From Actinomycetota bacterium (GTDB taxonomy: Bacteria; Actinomycetota; Actinomycetes; S36-B12; CAIYMF01), in assembly GCA_026393115.1 (NCBI GenBank), contig JAPLAU010000008.1:310001-374000 (forward strand): DNA of 64,000 nucleotides. Direction: 5' to 3'. How positions within the stretch are numbered: the first letter of the stretch is position 1; every line of letters starts with the position of its first letter. Below the pieces are notes generated by a model. The model did no database searches, was not told the DNA's origin, and worked only from the letters and a program-made list of their open reading frames with translations. This document shows, one piece after another, positions 1-7,727 of the stretch. Position numbers and translations under genes: made by a program.

Positions 1-2
1 TC

Positions 3-2009
3 GACGCCGTCATGGACGCCAAGAAGGCCATGGACCCGGGCGCTCCCGTCATCCGCGACGACAAGGGTCAGACCGACAACAGCATCACTGACGTTCACGG
101 CAACCAGTCGTGGGAGTCAGGTAACGCCGAAGCGACCGCGGCTGCGATTGCCGCTGCTGAGGCCGACCCCAACTGTGTCGTCGTGACCGAGCAGATTCCC
201 TACCCGCGCGTGCACCCGGCGCCCATGGAGACCTGTGGTTCGGTTGCCGAACTCAACCCGGTGACCGGTCAGCTCACGTTGTACACGACCAGCCAGGCAC
301 CGCACGCACACCGCACGGTGTACGCGATGGTGGCCGGTCTGCCCGAGCAGAAGATCCGGGTCATTAGCCCCGACATCGGTGGCGGTTTCGGCAACAAGGT
401 CGGCGTCTACCCCGGATACGTTCTCTCGATCGTCGGAAGTCTGCTGACCGGCAAGCCGGTGAAGTGGATGGAAGACCGCAGCGAGAACTTGATGTCGACG
501 TCGTTCGCTCGCGACTACCACATGAAGGCCACCATCGCGGCGACCAGGGAAGGCAAGATCCTCGCGGTTGACGTTGACGTTCTCGCCGACCACGGTGCGT
601 TCAACGGTGTGGCACAGCCGACCAACTACCCGGCCGGTTTCTTCCACATTTTCTCGGGTTCGTACGACTACCCGAACGCGCACTGCAAGGTCACGCCGGT
701 GTACACCAACAAGGCACCTGGTGGCGTTGCGTACGCATGTTCGTTCCGCATCACCGAGGCCGCGTACGTGATTGAGCGCGTCGTCGACTGCCTCGCGGCC
801 GAACTGCAGATGGACCCGGCTGAGTTGCGGTTGAAGAACCTCATCGCTGCTGACAAGTTCCCCTACATGTCGCCCACTGGCTGGGAGTACGACTCGGGCG
901 AATACGAGAAGACGATGCGACTGGCCATGGAAATCGCTGGCTACGACGAACTCCGCCGCGAGCAGGCAGAGAAGCGTGCCAAGGGCGAGTACATGGGAAT
1001 CGGCATCTCGTTCTTCACCGAAGGTGTGGGCGCCGGACCCCGCAAGACGATGGACATTCTCGGCCTCGGTATGGCTGACGGTATTGAACTGCGCGTGCAC
1101 CCCACGGGCAAGGCAGTGCTGCGTCTGTCGGTGCAGTCACAGGGTCAGGCACACGAGACCACCTTCGCGCAGATTGTGAGCCACGAGCTCGGCATTCCGC
1201 CGGAGGACATCGACGTCGTGCACGGTGACACTGACCAGACTCCGTTCGGCCTCGGAACCTACGGTTCGCGGTCGACTCCGGTGTCGGGTGCTGCCGCGTC
1301 GGTCGTTGCACGCAAGGTGCGCGAGCGGGCCAAGATCGTTGCTGCGGCAGCGCTCGAGTGCTCGCCCGACGACCTTGAGTGGGAACTTGGTCGCTGGTAC
1401 GTGAAGGGTGACAAGGAGCGCGGCAAGACGATCCAAGAGATCGCCCTGCTCTCGCACAGTTCGCTCGAACTGCCCGAAGGTATCGAGGGTCACCTTGACG
1501 CCACAGCCGTCTACAACCCGCCGAACCTCACCTACCCTTACGGTTGCTACATCTGCGTCGTTGACGTTGATGTGCTCACCGGCCAGGTCAAGGTGCGTCG
1601 CTTCATCGCCGTCGACGACTGCGGTGTGCGTATCAACCCGATGGTCGTCGAAGGCCAGGTTCACGGTGGTCTTGCTGACGGAATCGGTATGGCGCTGATG
1701 GAACTCATCGCGTTCGACGAAGACGGAAACTGCCTCGGCGGTTCTTTCATGGACTACCTGTTGCCCACGGCAATGGAATGTCCTGACTACGAACTCGGCG
1801 AGACCGTCACGCCTTCCCCTCACCACCCCATTGGTGCAAAGGGTGTCGGCGAGTCGGCAACGGTGGGTTCACCTGCTGCTGTCGTGAACGCCGTGATCGA
1901 CGCGATCAGCCCGTTCGGAGTGCGTCACGCCGACATGCCGCTCACCCCGGCAAACGTGTGGCGTGCCATTCAGGGCCGGCCGATGCGTACGGACATGGCC
2001 GTAGAGTAA
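3..2009 (+). CDS. coxL: Aerobic CO dehydrogenase large subunit, form I (5' end outside window)
   Basis: This is the molybdenum-binding subunit of aerobic carbon monoxide dehydrogenase, which oxidises CO to CO2 at a Mo-S-Cu site. The reading frame is already open at the window edge. About 668 residues are visible and roughly 135 N-terminal residues are missing compared with the ~800-residue family. The active-site loop at 729-749 reads AYACSFR, which fits the form I signature AYxCSFR; the Cys codon at 738-740 would be the copper ligand. Form II enzymes have AYRGAGR instead. A C-terminal GVGES motif supplies the conserved Glu near molybdenum. Small and medium subunits are not in view and presumably lie upstream. 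The gene is followed after 4 bases by the XdhC-YHS gene, so it belongs to the same operon as coxD, coxE and the cofactor genes. Confidence 0.95.
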   Translation, partial: DAVMDAKKAMDPGAPVIRDDKGQTDNSITDVHGNQSWESGNAEATAAAIAAAEADPNCVVVTEQIPYPRVHPAPMETCGSVAELNPVTGQLTLYTTSQAPHAHRTVYAMVAGLPEQKIRVISPDIGGGFGNKVGVYPGYVLSIVGSLLTGKPVKWMEDRSENLMSTSFARDYHMKATIAATREGKILAVDVDVLADHGAFNGVAQPTNYPAGFFHIFSGSYDYPNAHCKVTPVYTNKAPGGVAYACSFRITEAAYVIERVVDCLAAELQMDPAELRLKNLIAADKFPYMSPTGWEYDSGEYEKTMRLAMEIAGYDELRREQAEKRAKGEYMGIGISFFTEGVGAGPRKTMDILGLGMADGIELRVHPTGKAVLRLSVQSQGQAHETTFAQIVSHELGIPPEDIDVVHGDTDQTPFGLGTYGSRSTPVSGAAASVVARKVRERAKIVAAAALECSPDDLEWELGRWYVKGDKERGKTIQEIALLSHSSLELPEGIEGHLDATAVYNPPNLTYPYGCYICVVDVDVLTGQVKVRRFIAVDDCGVRINPMVVEGQVHGGLADGIGMALMELIAFDEDGNCLGGSFMDYLLPTAMECPDYELGETVTPSPHHPIGAKGVGESATVGSPAAVVNAVIDAISPFGVRHADMPLTPANVWRAIQGRPMRTDMAVE

Positions 2010-2013
2010 AACG

Positions 2014-3021
2014 ATGACCACCATGGCGCTGCACGAACGGGCCGAGGCGTTGAAGACGCGTCGCGTTCCGTTTGTGCACGCCCGGGTGGTGCTCGCAGAA
2101 CGTCCGACATCGGCCAAGCCCGGCGATGAGGCGCTCGTACTCCCGGACGGAAGTATTGAAGGATTCGTTGGCGGAACATGCGCCGAATCCACCGTTCGGT
2201 TGCAAGGACTCTCGCTTCTTGCCTCGGGTGATTCGATGCTGTTGCGCATCGCACCGAATCCCGAAAGTGACCAACCCGGTAAGACTGTGGTGCATAACCC
2301 GTGCCTATCGGGAGGCACCTTGGAAATCTTCCTTGAGCCGGTGTTGCCTTCCCCGCTTGTCGGAGTGCTGGGCGATACGCCGATGGCTCAGGCCATGATT
2401 CGCATTGGATCGGCGCTTGGCTATGAAGTGCGCGTGTTCGACGACATTGATGTGACGGTCGCCGACGTGGTCATCGTCGCGACGCACGGCAAGCGTGAGG
2501 AAGAGACTCTCACCGCAGCCGTTCGCGCCGGCGTTCCGTACATTGGTCTCATCGCCAGCCCCAAGCGTGGAAGCGCGGTCCTCGCGTTCCTCGAACTCAG
2601 CGATGATGAGAAGGCGCAGATTCACACACCCGCAGGTCTGAACATCGGCGCACGCACGCCGAATGAGATCGCGCTATCGGTGTTCGCACAGGTGATTGAG
2701 AAGCGGACGTCGTCGACTGTGTCGCGGTCGGTGGGTTCGGCTGAATCAATGGGTTCATCGGAATCAACGGGCGCGGCAGATGCTTCGGCCACTGCTTTCG
2801 CTGACGTTCCCTTCGCATCCGCCGAGCCCGTTTCAACCTCAGTCACCTTCGAAGTCGCTGCGTCCGTCGTGCCCACTTCCATTGATCCTGTATGCGGTAT
2901 GACGGTCTTCGAGGCGACCGATGGGTTGTACGCCGACGTTGATGGTGCGCGCGTGTGGTTCTGCTGCCCGGGTTGCCGTCGCGAGTTCTTGAAAAATCCC
3001 GGGAAGTACCCGCGGTCGTGA
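2014..3021 (+). CDS. XdhC/CoxI-family maturation protein fused to a C-terminal YHS domain
   Basis: The N-terminal half (about residues 1-230) resembles the XdhC/CoxI family, proteins that bind and sulfurate or insert molybdenum cofactor for xanthine and CO dehydrogenases (CoxF type). It includes the GFVGGTCAES segment and a later Rossmann-like part ending NIGARTPNEIALSV. A Ser/Thr/Ala-rich linker (about 230-288) leads to a C-terminal YHS domain (about 289-335) with DPVCGMTV and a CCPGC cysteine pair, a fold usually linked to metal binding. The gene starts 4 bases after coxL and its stop overlaps the GTG of coxD. Inferred role: maturation of the Mo/Cu site, with YHS possibly handling copper or another metal. 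The exact job is not known from sequence. Confidence 0.85.
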   Translation: MTTMALHERAEALKTRRVPFVHARVVLAERPTSAKPGDEALVLPDGSIEGFVGGTCAESTVRLQGLSLLASGDSMLLRIAPNPESDQPGKTVVHNPCLSGGTLEIFLEPVLPSPLVGVLGDTPMAQAMIRIGSALGYEVRVFDDIDVTVADVVIVATHGKREEETLTAAVRAGVPYIGLIASPKRGSAVLAFLELSDDEKAQIHTPAGLNIGARTPNEIALSVFAQVIEKRTSSTVSRSVGSAESMGSSESTGAADASATAFADVPFASAEPVSTSVTFEVAASVVPTSIDPVCGMTVFEATDGLYADVDGARVWFCCPGCRREFLKNPGKYPRS

Positions 3022-3902
3022 GCGTCGCCGACCTTATTCCAGATATCGCTGCGCTGACCGATCGGCTTGCAGAGGCGGGTTATCTCGCTGATCCAGGTTT
3101 GGCCACCGCGCTGTTCTGCGCTGTGAGGTTGCCTCAACCGCTGCTGCTGGAAGGTGAAGCAGGCGTCGGAAAGACGCAGGCCGCCAAGTCGCTGGCCACA
3201 CTGCTTGACACTCCGCTCATCCGCTTGCAGTGCTTCGAAGGAATCGATGCTGCCGAAGCGCTGTATGAGTGGAACTATCCGCGGCAGCTGCTCGGAATTC
3301 GGCTGGCCGAAGCGCGCGGTTCCGACCTTGTCGAGGAATCACTGTTTGGCCCGGGCTACCTCATTCGTCGTCCGTTGCTTGCGGCTCTTGAACACCCTGG
3401 CCCGCGTCCTGCAGTACTACTCATTGATGAAGTCGATCGCGCTGACGAAGAGTTCGAAGCGTTCTTGTTTGAGTTACTCGCTGAGTCGTCGGTGACGATC
3501 CCCGAGATCGGAACGCTGCACGCTGAGTACCCTCCAATCGTAATTCTCACGTCGAATCGCACGCGTGATTTGCACGACGCCCTCAAGCGTCGTTGCCTCT
3601 ACCACTGGATTGACTACCCGCCCCTTGCGCAGGCAACCGCCATCGTTGCGGCGCGCGTTCCGGAAGCCGACGCGGTGCTGGTGAGCCAGGTAGCGGTTGC
3701 GGTGCAGCGTTTGCGTTCACTTGATGTGCAAAAGCCGCCAGGTGTCGCCGAGGCAATCGACTGGGTGCACGCCGCTAACTTGATGGGGCTCGCACGACTG
3801 GATGAGTCGGGTGTCGAGTCGACGCTCGGTTCTGTGTTGAAGTACCGCGAAGACCACGACGTTGCTCGGGCGAAGGGATTCGCCTGGGTCGCTAATGGCT
3901 GA
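3018..3902 (+). CDS. coxD: CoxD, MoxR-type AAA+ ATPase for CO dehydrogenase maturation
   Basis: A 294-residue AAA+ ATPase of the MoxR group. CoxD of Oligotropha is needed to build the CuSMo cluster, together with CoxE. The Walker A motif GEAGVGKT is at residues 46-53, and Walker B is LLIDEVDRAD. A sensor segment LTSNRTRDLHDALKRR follows. I choose GTG at 3018 because it forms a GTGA overlap with the preceding stop and leaves a protein starting directly before the ATPase fold. An upstream ATG at 2955 would give a longer overlap and an N-terminus encoded inside the YHS domain. The end overlaps coxE by 8 bases, indicating translational coupling. Confidence 0.92.
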   Translation: MSVADLIPDIAALTDRLAEAGYLADPGLATALFCAVRLPQPLLLEGEAGVGKTQAAKSLATLLDTPLIRLQCFEGIDAAEALYEWNYPRQLLGIRLAEARGSDLVEESLFGPGYLIRRPLLAALEHPGPRPAVLLIDEVDRADEEFEAFLFELLAESSVTIPEIGTLHAEYPPIVILTSNRTRDLHDALKRRCLYHWIDYPPLAQATAIVAARVPEADAVLVSQVAVAVQRLRSLDVQKPPGVAEAIDWVHAANLMGLARLDESGVESTLGSVLKYREDHDVARAKGFAWVANG

Positions 3903-5211
3903 GGTACCTGCCGCGCCGGACATCCGGCTCTCGGAGGTCATCGCCGCCTTCGGCCACCTGCTGCATGCCGCTGGTGTTCCCGTAACTCCCGAACGCAGCG
4001 CGCGCTTTGCTGAAGTTGTCATGTTGGTGCAGCCGCAGTCGCTCACTGAACTCGCGGCTCTGGGTCGCGTCACTTTGTTGAGTACCCACGATCAAATCGA
4101 GATTTTTGATCGTGTCTTCGGCGAAGTGTTCCGCGGCTTGGTCGACATCACTGATTCGCGGGGTGATTCCAATAATCCTGCGCCTGCCTCAGTACTGCCG
4201 TCAGAGGAGAAGTCTGAGGGCGAAGGCGAGCGCGAAGGTAAGGAGGCCGAACAGCCGCGCGGTACCAGTGGGCTCCCGGGCGAAGGCTCAGGCGATGGCG
4301 ATGATGAGGCAGAACAGGAGTCGGTACTTGCAGCCGTCAGTGCCGAAGAGCGCCTGGGGCAAAAGGACTTTGCGGCCTGTACACCCGATGAGTTAGCGCT
4401 GCTGAACGCACTTGTCGAACGACTCGCTTTCGTTCCACCCCCGCGTCAAGGACGGCGAAAGCGTCGCCATCACCGTGGTACCGCGCTCGATGTGCGAGCG
4501 ACATTGCGTGAATCGCATCGCACGCAGGGTGATCCGGTGAAGCGTATTTATCGCAAGGCAATGGAGCGCCCGCGACGCGTGGTGTTGATCGCTGACGTGT
4601 CGGGTTCGATGGAACCGTACGCGCGCGTGTATTTGCATCTCATGCGCGGTGCAGTGCGTGCGCTGCACTCCGAAGCGTTTGTATTTGCCACGCGACTGAC
4701 GCGCCTGACTCGACAGTTGAGTCATACGCACCCTGATGTTGCGTATCGCAAAGCGACTGAAGCGGCACCGGACTGGTCGGGTGGCACACGTATCGGTTCG
4801 GCGCTCAAATCATTCATCGACGACTACGGGCGCCGCGGCATGGCGCGTGGTGCGGTGGTCGTGATCGTGTCCGATGGTTGGGAGATCGACGACCCGACGT
4901 TGGTGGGTGAGATGATGCAGCAGTTGTCGCGTCTGGCCTTTCACATTGTGTGGGTTAATCCGCGCAAGGCGGCACGTGACTACCGACCTGTCGTCGGTGG
5001 CATGGCGGCGGCAATGCCGTACGTCGACACGTTTTTCAGCGGGCACTCATTGCGATCGTTGGAAGAAGTAATGCGCGCGATTCATTCAGTTGCCGAAGGT
5101 GGACGGCGTCGTGCCGAGACGCGCCCGTTGCATTTGCCGCAGACGGTGGCCGAGGCGGTTCCGGTCGGGGCCGAGGAACCGAAGCCTGCCTTCTGGGGAC
5201 TAGGGCTCTAA
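3895..5211 (+). CDS. coxE: CoxE, VWA-domain protein for CO dehydrogenase maturation
   Basis: A 438-residue protein with a von Willebrand factor A domain in its C-terminal half. The MIDAS motif DVSGS begins at about residue 234, and a further TRIGSALKSF segment follows. The middle (about residues 100-150) is acidic and Gly/Glu-rich, probably a linker. CoxE works with the MoxR ATPase CoxD in inserting copper and sulfur into CoxL; this pairing of MoxR ATPase with VWA protein is a known chaperone arrangement. The ATG at 3895 overlaps the coxD stop by 8 bases and is preferred to the in-frame upstream ATG at 3862. moeA begins 10 bases after the stop. Confidence 0.92.
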   Translation: MAEVPAAPDIRLSEVIAAFGHLLHAAGVPVTPERSARFAEVVMLVQPQSLTELAALGRVTLLSTHDQIEIFDRVFGEVFRGLVDITDSRGDSNNPAPASVLPSEEKSEGEGEREGKEAEQPRGTSGLPGEGSGDGDDEAEQESVLAAVSAEERLGQKDFAACTPDELALLNALVERLAFVPPPRQGRRKRRHHRGTALDVRATLRESHRTQGDPVKRIYRKAMERPRRVVLIADVSGSMEPYARVYLHLMRGAVRALHSEAFVFATRLTRLTRQLSHTHPDVAYRKATEAAPDWSGGTRIGSALKSFIDDYGRRGMARGAVVVIVSDGWEIDDPTLVGEMMQQLSRLAFHIVWVNPRKAARDYRPVVGGMAAAMPYVDTFFSGHSLRSLEEVMRAIHSVAEGGRRRAETRPLHLPQTVAEAVPVGAEEPKPAFWGLGL

Positions 5212-5220
5212 GGTCATGAC

Positions 5221-6447
5221 ATGAGAACGGTCGAAGAGCACCAAGCAATCGTCCTCGCGGATGTCGAGCCGCTTGAGGTCATCGAGGTTCCACTTCTCGA
5301 CGCAATCGGGCAGGTTCTGGCGCGCGACGTGGTGGCGCCGTGGCCACTTCCGTCATTCGACAACAGTTCCATGGATGGCTACGCGTTGGTGGCCGCCGAT
5401 CTCGCAGGGGCCTCTGTTGGCGCGCCGGTGGTGTTGAACGTGCTGGGTGATATCGCTGCGGGTGGTGATTTCTCGGCGGTTGTTTCACCGGGCACGGCCG
5501 TGCGCATCATGACCGGTGCCCCGATGCCGGCGGGTGCCGATGCGGTGGTGCCGGTCGAGGCAACTGATGGGGGGGCCGAGCGCGTGACGTTCACCGCGCC
5601 AGTGTCGGAGGGGGCGTGCATTCGGCGGGCCGGTGAAGACGTGCTCACGGGTGACACGGTGGCGCGTGCGGGTGATGTGGTGAGTGAGCGCACGATTCCG
5701 GTTCTCGCGTCAGTGGGGCTCGGTGAGCTTCCAGTGCATCGCCGACCGCGGGTGATTGTGATTTCGACCGGTGACGAGTTGGTTGAGCCGGGTACGCCAC
5801 TCACACACGGGCTCATCAGTGATTCCAATGGCTACATGCTGACAGCGTGTGCCGCCGCGGCTGGTGCCGATGCGGTGCGTGCGCCGCGAGTGCGCGATGA
5901 GGCCGAGGCGTTCCGTGCCGCGTTGGATGCGGCCGCTGCGGAGGCCGACATCATCGTCACAAGCGGCGGGGTGAGTATGGGCGAGTATGACACGGTGAAG
6001 GCGGTGTTGCGCGCGAGTGGTGAGGTCGAATTCGCGAAGGTAGCGATGCACCCTGGCATGCCGCAGGGTAGTGGGCACGTGGGCGAGCGGCGGGTTCCGA
6101 TCATCACGCTTCCCGGAAATCCGGTCAGCTCGTTCATTTCTTTCGAGTTGTTCGTGCGGCCGGTGATTCGGCGCATGCTGGGTTTCGAGTCGTTGTTCCG
6201 TGCGACTGAGCCGGCGGTAGCGCTTGAGGAATGGCATTCCAGCGCGATGAAGGCGCAGTATGCGCGCGCGGTGTTGGAGGTTGACGCTGACGGGGTGCGA
6301 CGCGTGCGGCCGGTGGGCGGTCAGGGTTCGCACATGATGGGCGGACTCGCGCAAGCGAACGCGCTGGTGGTTGTGCCCGTTGGTGCTGAGCGCGTTGAGG
6401 CCGGGCAGACTGTCACCGTGATCGATCTGAACCGGGAGACGCCATGA
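5221..6447 (+). CDS. moeA: Molybdopterin molybdenumtransferase MoeA
   Basis: MoeA inserts molybdate into adenylylated molybdopterin, the final common step of molybdenum cofactor synthesis in the cytoplasm. The 408-residue length fits the family. Visible family segments are DNSSMDGYAL near the N-terminus, MTGAPMPAGADAVVPVE, STGDELVEPG, SDSNGYML, TSGGVSMGEYD (the molybdopterin-binding core) and LPGNPVSSF. The gene is cotranscribed with coxDE (10-base gap) and overlaps moaC by 4 bases. Placement inside the cox operon suggests a copy dedicated to supplying CO dehydrogenase, although it could also be the genome's only one. Confidence 0.96.
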   Translation: MRTVEEHQAIVLADVEPLEVIEVPLLDAIGQVLARDVVAPWPLPSFDNSSMDGYALVAADLAGASVGAPVVLNVLGDIAAGGDFSAVVSPGTAVRIMTGAPMPAGADAVVPVEATDGGAERVTFTAPVSEGACIRRAGEDVLTGDTVARAGDVVSERTIPVLASVGLGELPVHRRPRVIVISTGDELVEPGTPLTHGLISDSNGYMLTACAAAAGADAVRAPRVRDEAEAFRAALDAAAAEADIIVTSGGVSMGEYDTVKAVLRASGEVEFAKVAMHPGMPQGSGHVGERRVPIITLPGNPVSSFISFELFVRPVIRRMLGFESLFRATEPAVALEEWHSSAMKAQYARAVLEVDADGVRRVRPVGGQGSHMMGGLAQANALVVVPVGAERVEAGQTVTVIDLNRETP

Positions 6448-6929
6448 GCGAAAAGCGATTCACGCATGTCAATGAGTCGGGTGCAGCGCGCATGGTCGAC
6501 GTGAGCGGCAAGGACATTTCCGTGCGTACTGCCACGGCATCAGGTCGCGTCGAGGTGTCGACTGAGGTGGTGGCGTTGTTGCGCGGTGCCGGTGTTCCGA
6601 AGGGTGACGCGCTCGCAGTCGCGCGCATCGCCGGAATTCAGGCAGCCAAGCGCACGCCTGATCTCGTTCCGCTCTGTCATCCCATTGCTATTCACGGTGT
6701 CGAGATCGAGTTGGTCGTTCACGATGATCACGTGTCGATCGAGGCGGTCGTGCGTACTGCTGATCGCACCGGCGTTGAGATGGAAGCGCTCACGGTGGTG
6801 GCGGTTGCGGGGCTTGCGCTGATCGACATGGTGAAGGCTGTTGATCCTTCGGCAGTCATCAATGACGTGAAGGTGTTGGAGAAGACCGGTGGCAAGACCG
6901 GTCACTGGACACGACCCGCGGATCGTTGA
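6444..6929 (+). CDS. moaC: Cyclic pyranopterin monophosphate synthase MoaC
   Basis: MoaC completes the first step of molybdopterin synthesis, converting the MoaA product 3',8-cyclo-GTP to cyclic pyranopterin monophosphate. At 161 residues it has the usual length. It contains the conserved FTHVNESGAARMVDVS start, the LCHPI segment, the VRTADRTGVEMEAL catalytic region and DMVKAVD near the C-terminus. It starts within the moeA stop (ATGA) and is followed after one base by the mog/moaB gene. No moaA, moaD or moaE is in the window, so the pathway must be completed by genes elsewhere. Confidence 0.96.
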   Translation: MSEKRFTHVNESGAARMVDVSGKDISVRTATASGRVEVSTEVVALLRGAGVPKGDALAVARIAGIQAAKRTPDLVPLCHPIAIHGVEIELVVHDDHVSIEAVVRTADRTGVEMEALTVVAVAGLALIDMVKAVDPSAVINDVKVLEKTGGKTGHWTRPADR

Positions 6930-6930
6930 C

Positions 6931-7410
6931 ATGGCCGATTTCCGCGCGCTAGTGATCACGGTGTCGACGCGTGCTGCGGCGGGAGTGTGGGACGACCGTT
7001 CGGGGCCGATTCTGCGCGATGGGTTGGTGGCGTTGGGTCTTGACGTTGACGGCCCGGTTGTGGTGGCCGACGGTGACGCAGTGGAGCTGGCACTGCGTGA
7101 GGGAGTGGCTGAGGGGTTCCACGCGATCGTGACGACGGGTGGTACCGGGCTCACGCCGACCGACCTGACTCCGGAAATGACGGCGCGCGTCGTTGATCGC
7201 GCGATTCCGGGCATCGCTGAAGCGTTGCGTTCAGGTGGAGTGGCGGCGGGTGTTCCGACCGCGATCCTTTCCCGTGGCATTGCAGGAACGGCGGGGCAGA
7301 CGCTGATCGTGAATCTGCCGGGTTCACCGGGCGGGGTGCGTGACGGACTCGCGACGCTGGGGCCGATCCTCATCCACGCGCTTGAACAGATCCCCGGCTC
7401 CGACCACTAA
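6931..7410 (+). CDS. Molybdopterin adenylyltransferase-family protein (MogA/MoaB)
   Basis: A 159-residue protein of the MogA/MoaB family, which adenylylates molybdopterin before metal insertion by MoeA. Conserved features are VSTRAAAGVWDDRSG near the start, TTGGTGLTPTDLTPE in the middle and LPGSPGGVRDGL near the C-terminus. I use ATG at 6931, one base after the moaC stop, instead of an in-frame start at 6889 inside moaC. It is the last gene of the operon. Downstream lies a 317-base convergent gap holding repeats and the convergent end of fhs. Confidence 0.93.
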   Translation: MADFRALVITVSTRAAAGVWDDRSGPILRDGLVALGLDVDGPVVVADGDAVELALREGVAEGFHAIVTTGGTGLTPTDLTPEMTARVVDRAIPGIAEALRSGGVAAGVPTAILSRGIAGTAGQTLIVNLPGSPGGVRDGLATLGPILIHALEQIPGSDH

Positions 7411-7439
7411 ACCACTTACCCCCTGACCCCCCTCTCTCT

Positions 7440-7522
7440 TTTCCGCACTTTCCCGCACTTTCCGCACTTCCCCGCACTTTCCGCACTTTCCCGCACTTTT
7501 CCGCACTTCCCCGCACTTTCCC
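7440..7522. repeat. Short tandem repeat, unit CCGCACTTTC (9-10 bp), about nine copies
   Basis: About nine imperfect head-to-tail copies of CCGCACTTTC, differing mainly in the number of T and C residues (CCGCACTTTC, CCGCACTTCC and CCGCACTTTT forms). It sits in the convergent gap between mog (plus) and fhs (minus) and runs directly into the first 48-50 bp dispersed element. Read on the minus strand the unit is GAAAGTGCGG, which resembles the GGGGAAAGT block of the repeat at 16570. Length variation between units suggests slippage. It does not have CRISPR architecture. Confidence 0.9.
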
Positions 7523-7570
7523 GCATGGGGGGACATTAGGCACGCATAGGCGCAGTTCTCGGTACACCCA
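7521..7570 (+). repeat. Dispersed 48-50 bp element, copy A
   Basis: First of four near-identical copies in this window. The blocks CGCATGGGGGGACA, GCACGCATAG and GCAGTT are shared with copies at 7669-7716, 14406-14453 and 35556-35603. The outer ends TGGGG and (weaker here) CACCCA can pair. Copy A lies 110 bases downstream of mog, in the same orientation as that gene, and faces copy B as an inverted pair with 98 bases between them. Confidence 0.9.
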
Positions 7571-7646
7571 TGGAATTGGGTTGAGTTGTGACTCCCCTGA
7601 TGATGAGCGGAAATCAGACAAGCGCGCACTGCATTCTCCCTCGGAC

Positions 7647-7674
7647 ACCCCAGCGCTCGGAATCTCCTTGGGGT
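7647..7674 (-). terminator. Possible hairpin between convergent operons
   Basis: ACCCCA (7647-7652) and TGGGGT (7669-7674) can pair around a 16-base loop, about 55 bases beyond the fhs stop. The right arm is also the outer arm of dispersed copy B, so two alternative pairings exist. There is no long T tract, so an intrinsic terminator role is only a possibility. Confidence 0.35.
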
Positions 7675-7716
7675 AGAAAAACTGCCTCTATGCGTGCTGA
7701 GTGTCCCCCCATGCGG
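7669..7716 (-). repeat. Dispersed 48-50 bp element, copy B
   Basis: Second copy, on the minus strand, starting 11 bases after the fhs stop codon and in the same direction as fhs. It is 48 bp and ends with TACCCCA when read on the minus strand, pairing with the internal TGGGG. It carries all shared blocks of the family and forms an inverted pair with copy A. Confidence 0.92.
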
Positions 7717-7727
7717 AAGGTTGTTGG

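Noticed and set aside
117-1826. Long minus-strand frames opposite coxL (117-1100 and 1137-1826)
   Set aside because: They lie fully opposite a convincing CoxL sequence and lack family features; high GC third positions create such frames.
5710-7373. Long minus-strand frames opposite moeA, moaC and mog
   Set aside because: They shadow three well recognised genes and have Arg/His/Pro-rich compositions without domains.
7440-7522. CRISPR array
   Set aside because: Units are 9-10 bp, directly adjoining, without spacers, and there are no cas genes.
7521-7570. Known riboswitch class for the 48-50 bp element
   Set aside because: I could not match its conserved blocks to a class I know, and most copies lie 3' of genes, in both orientations.
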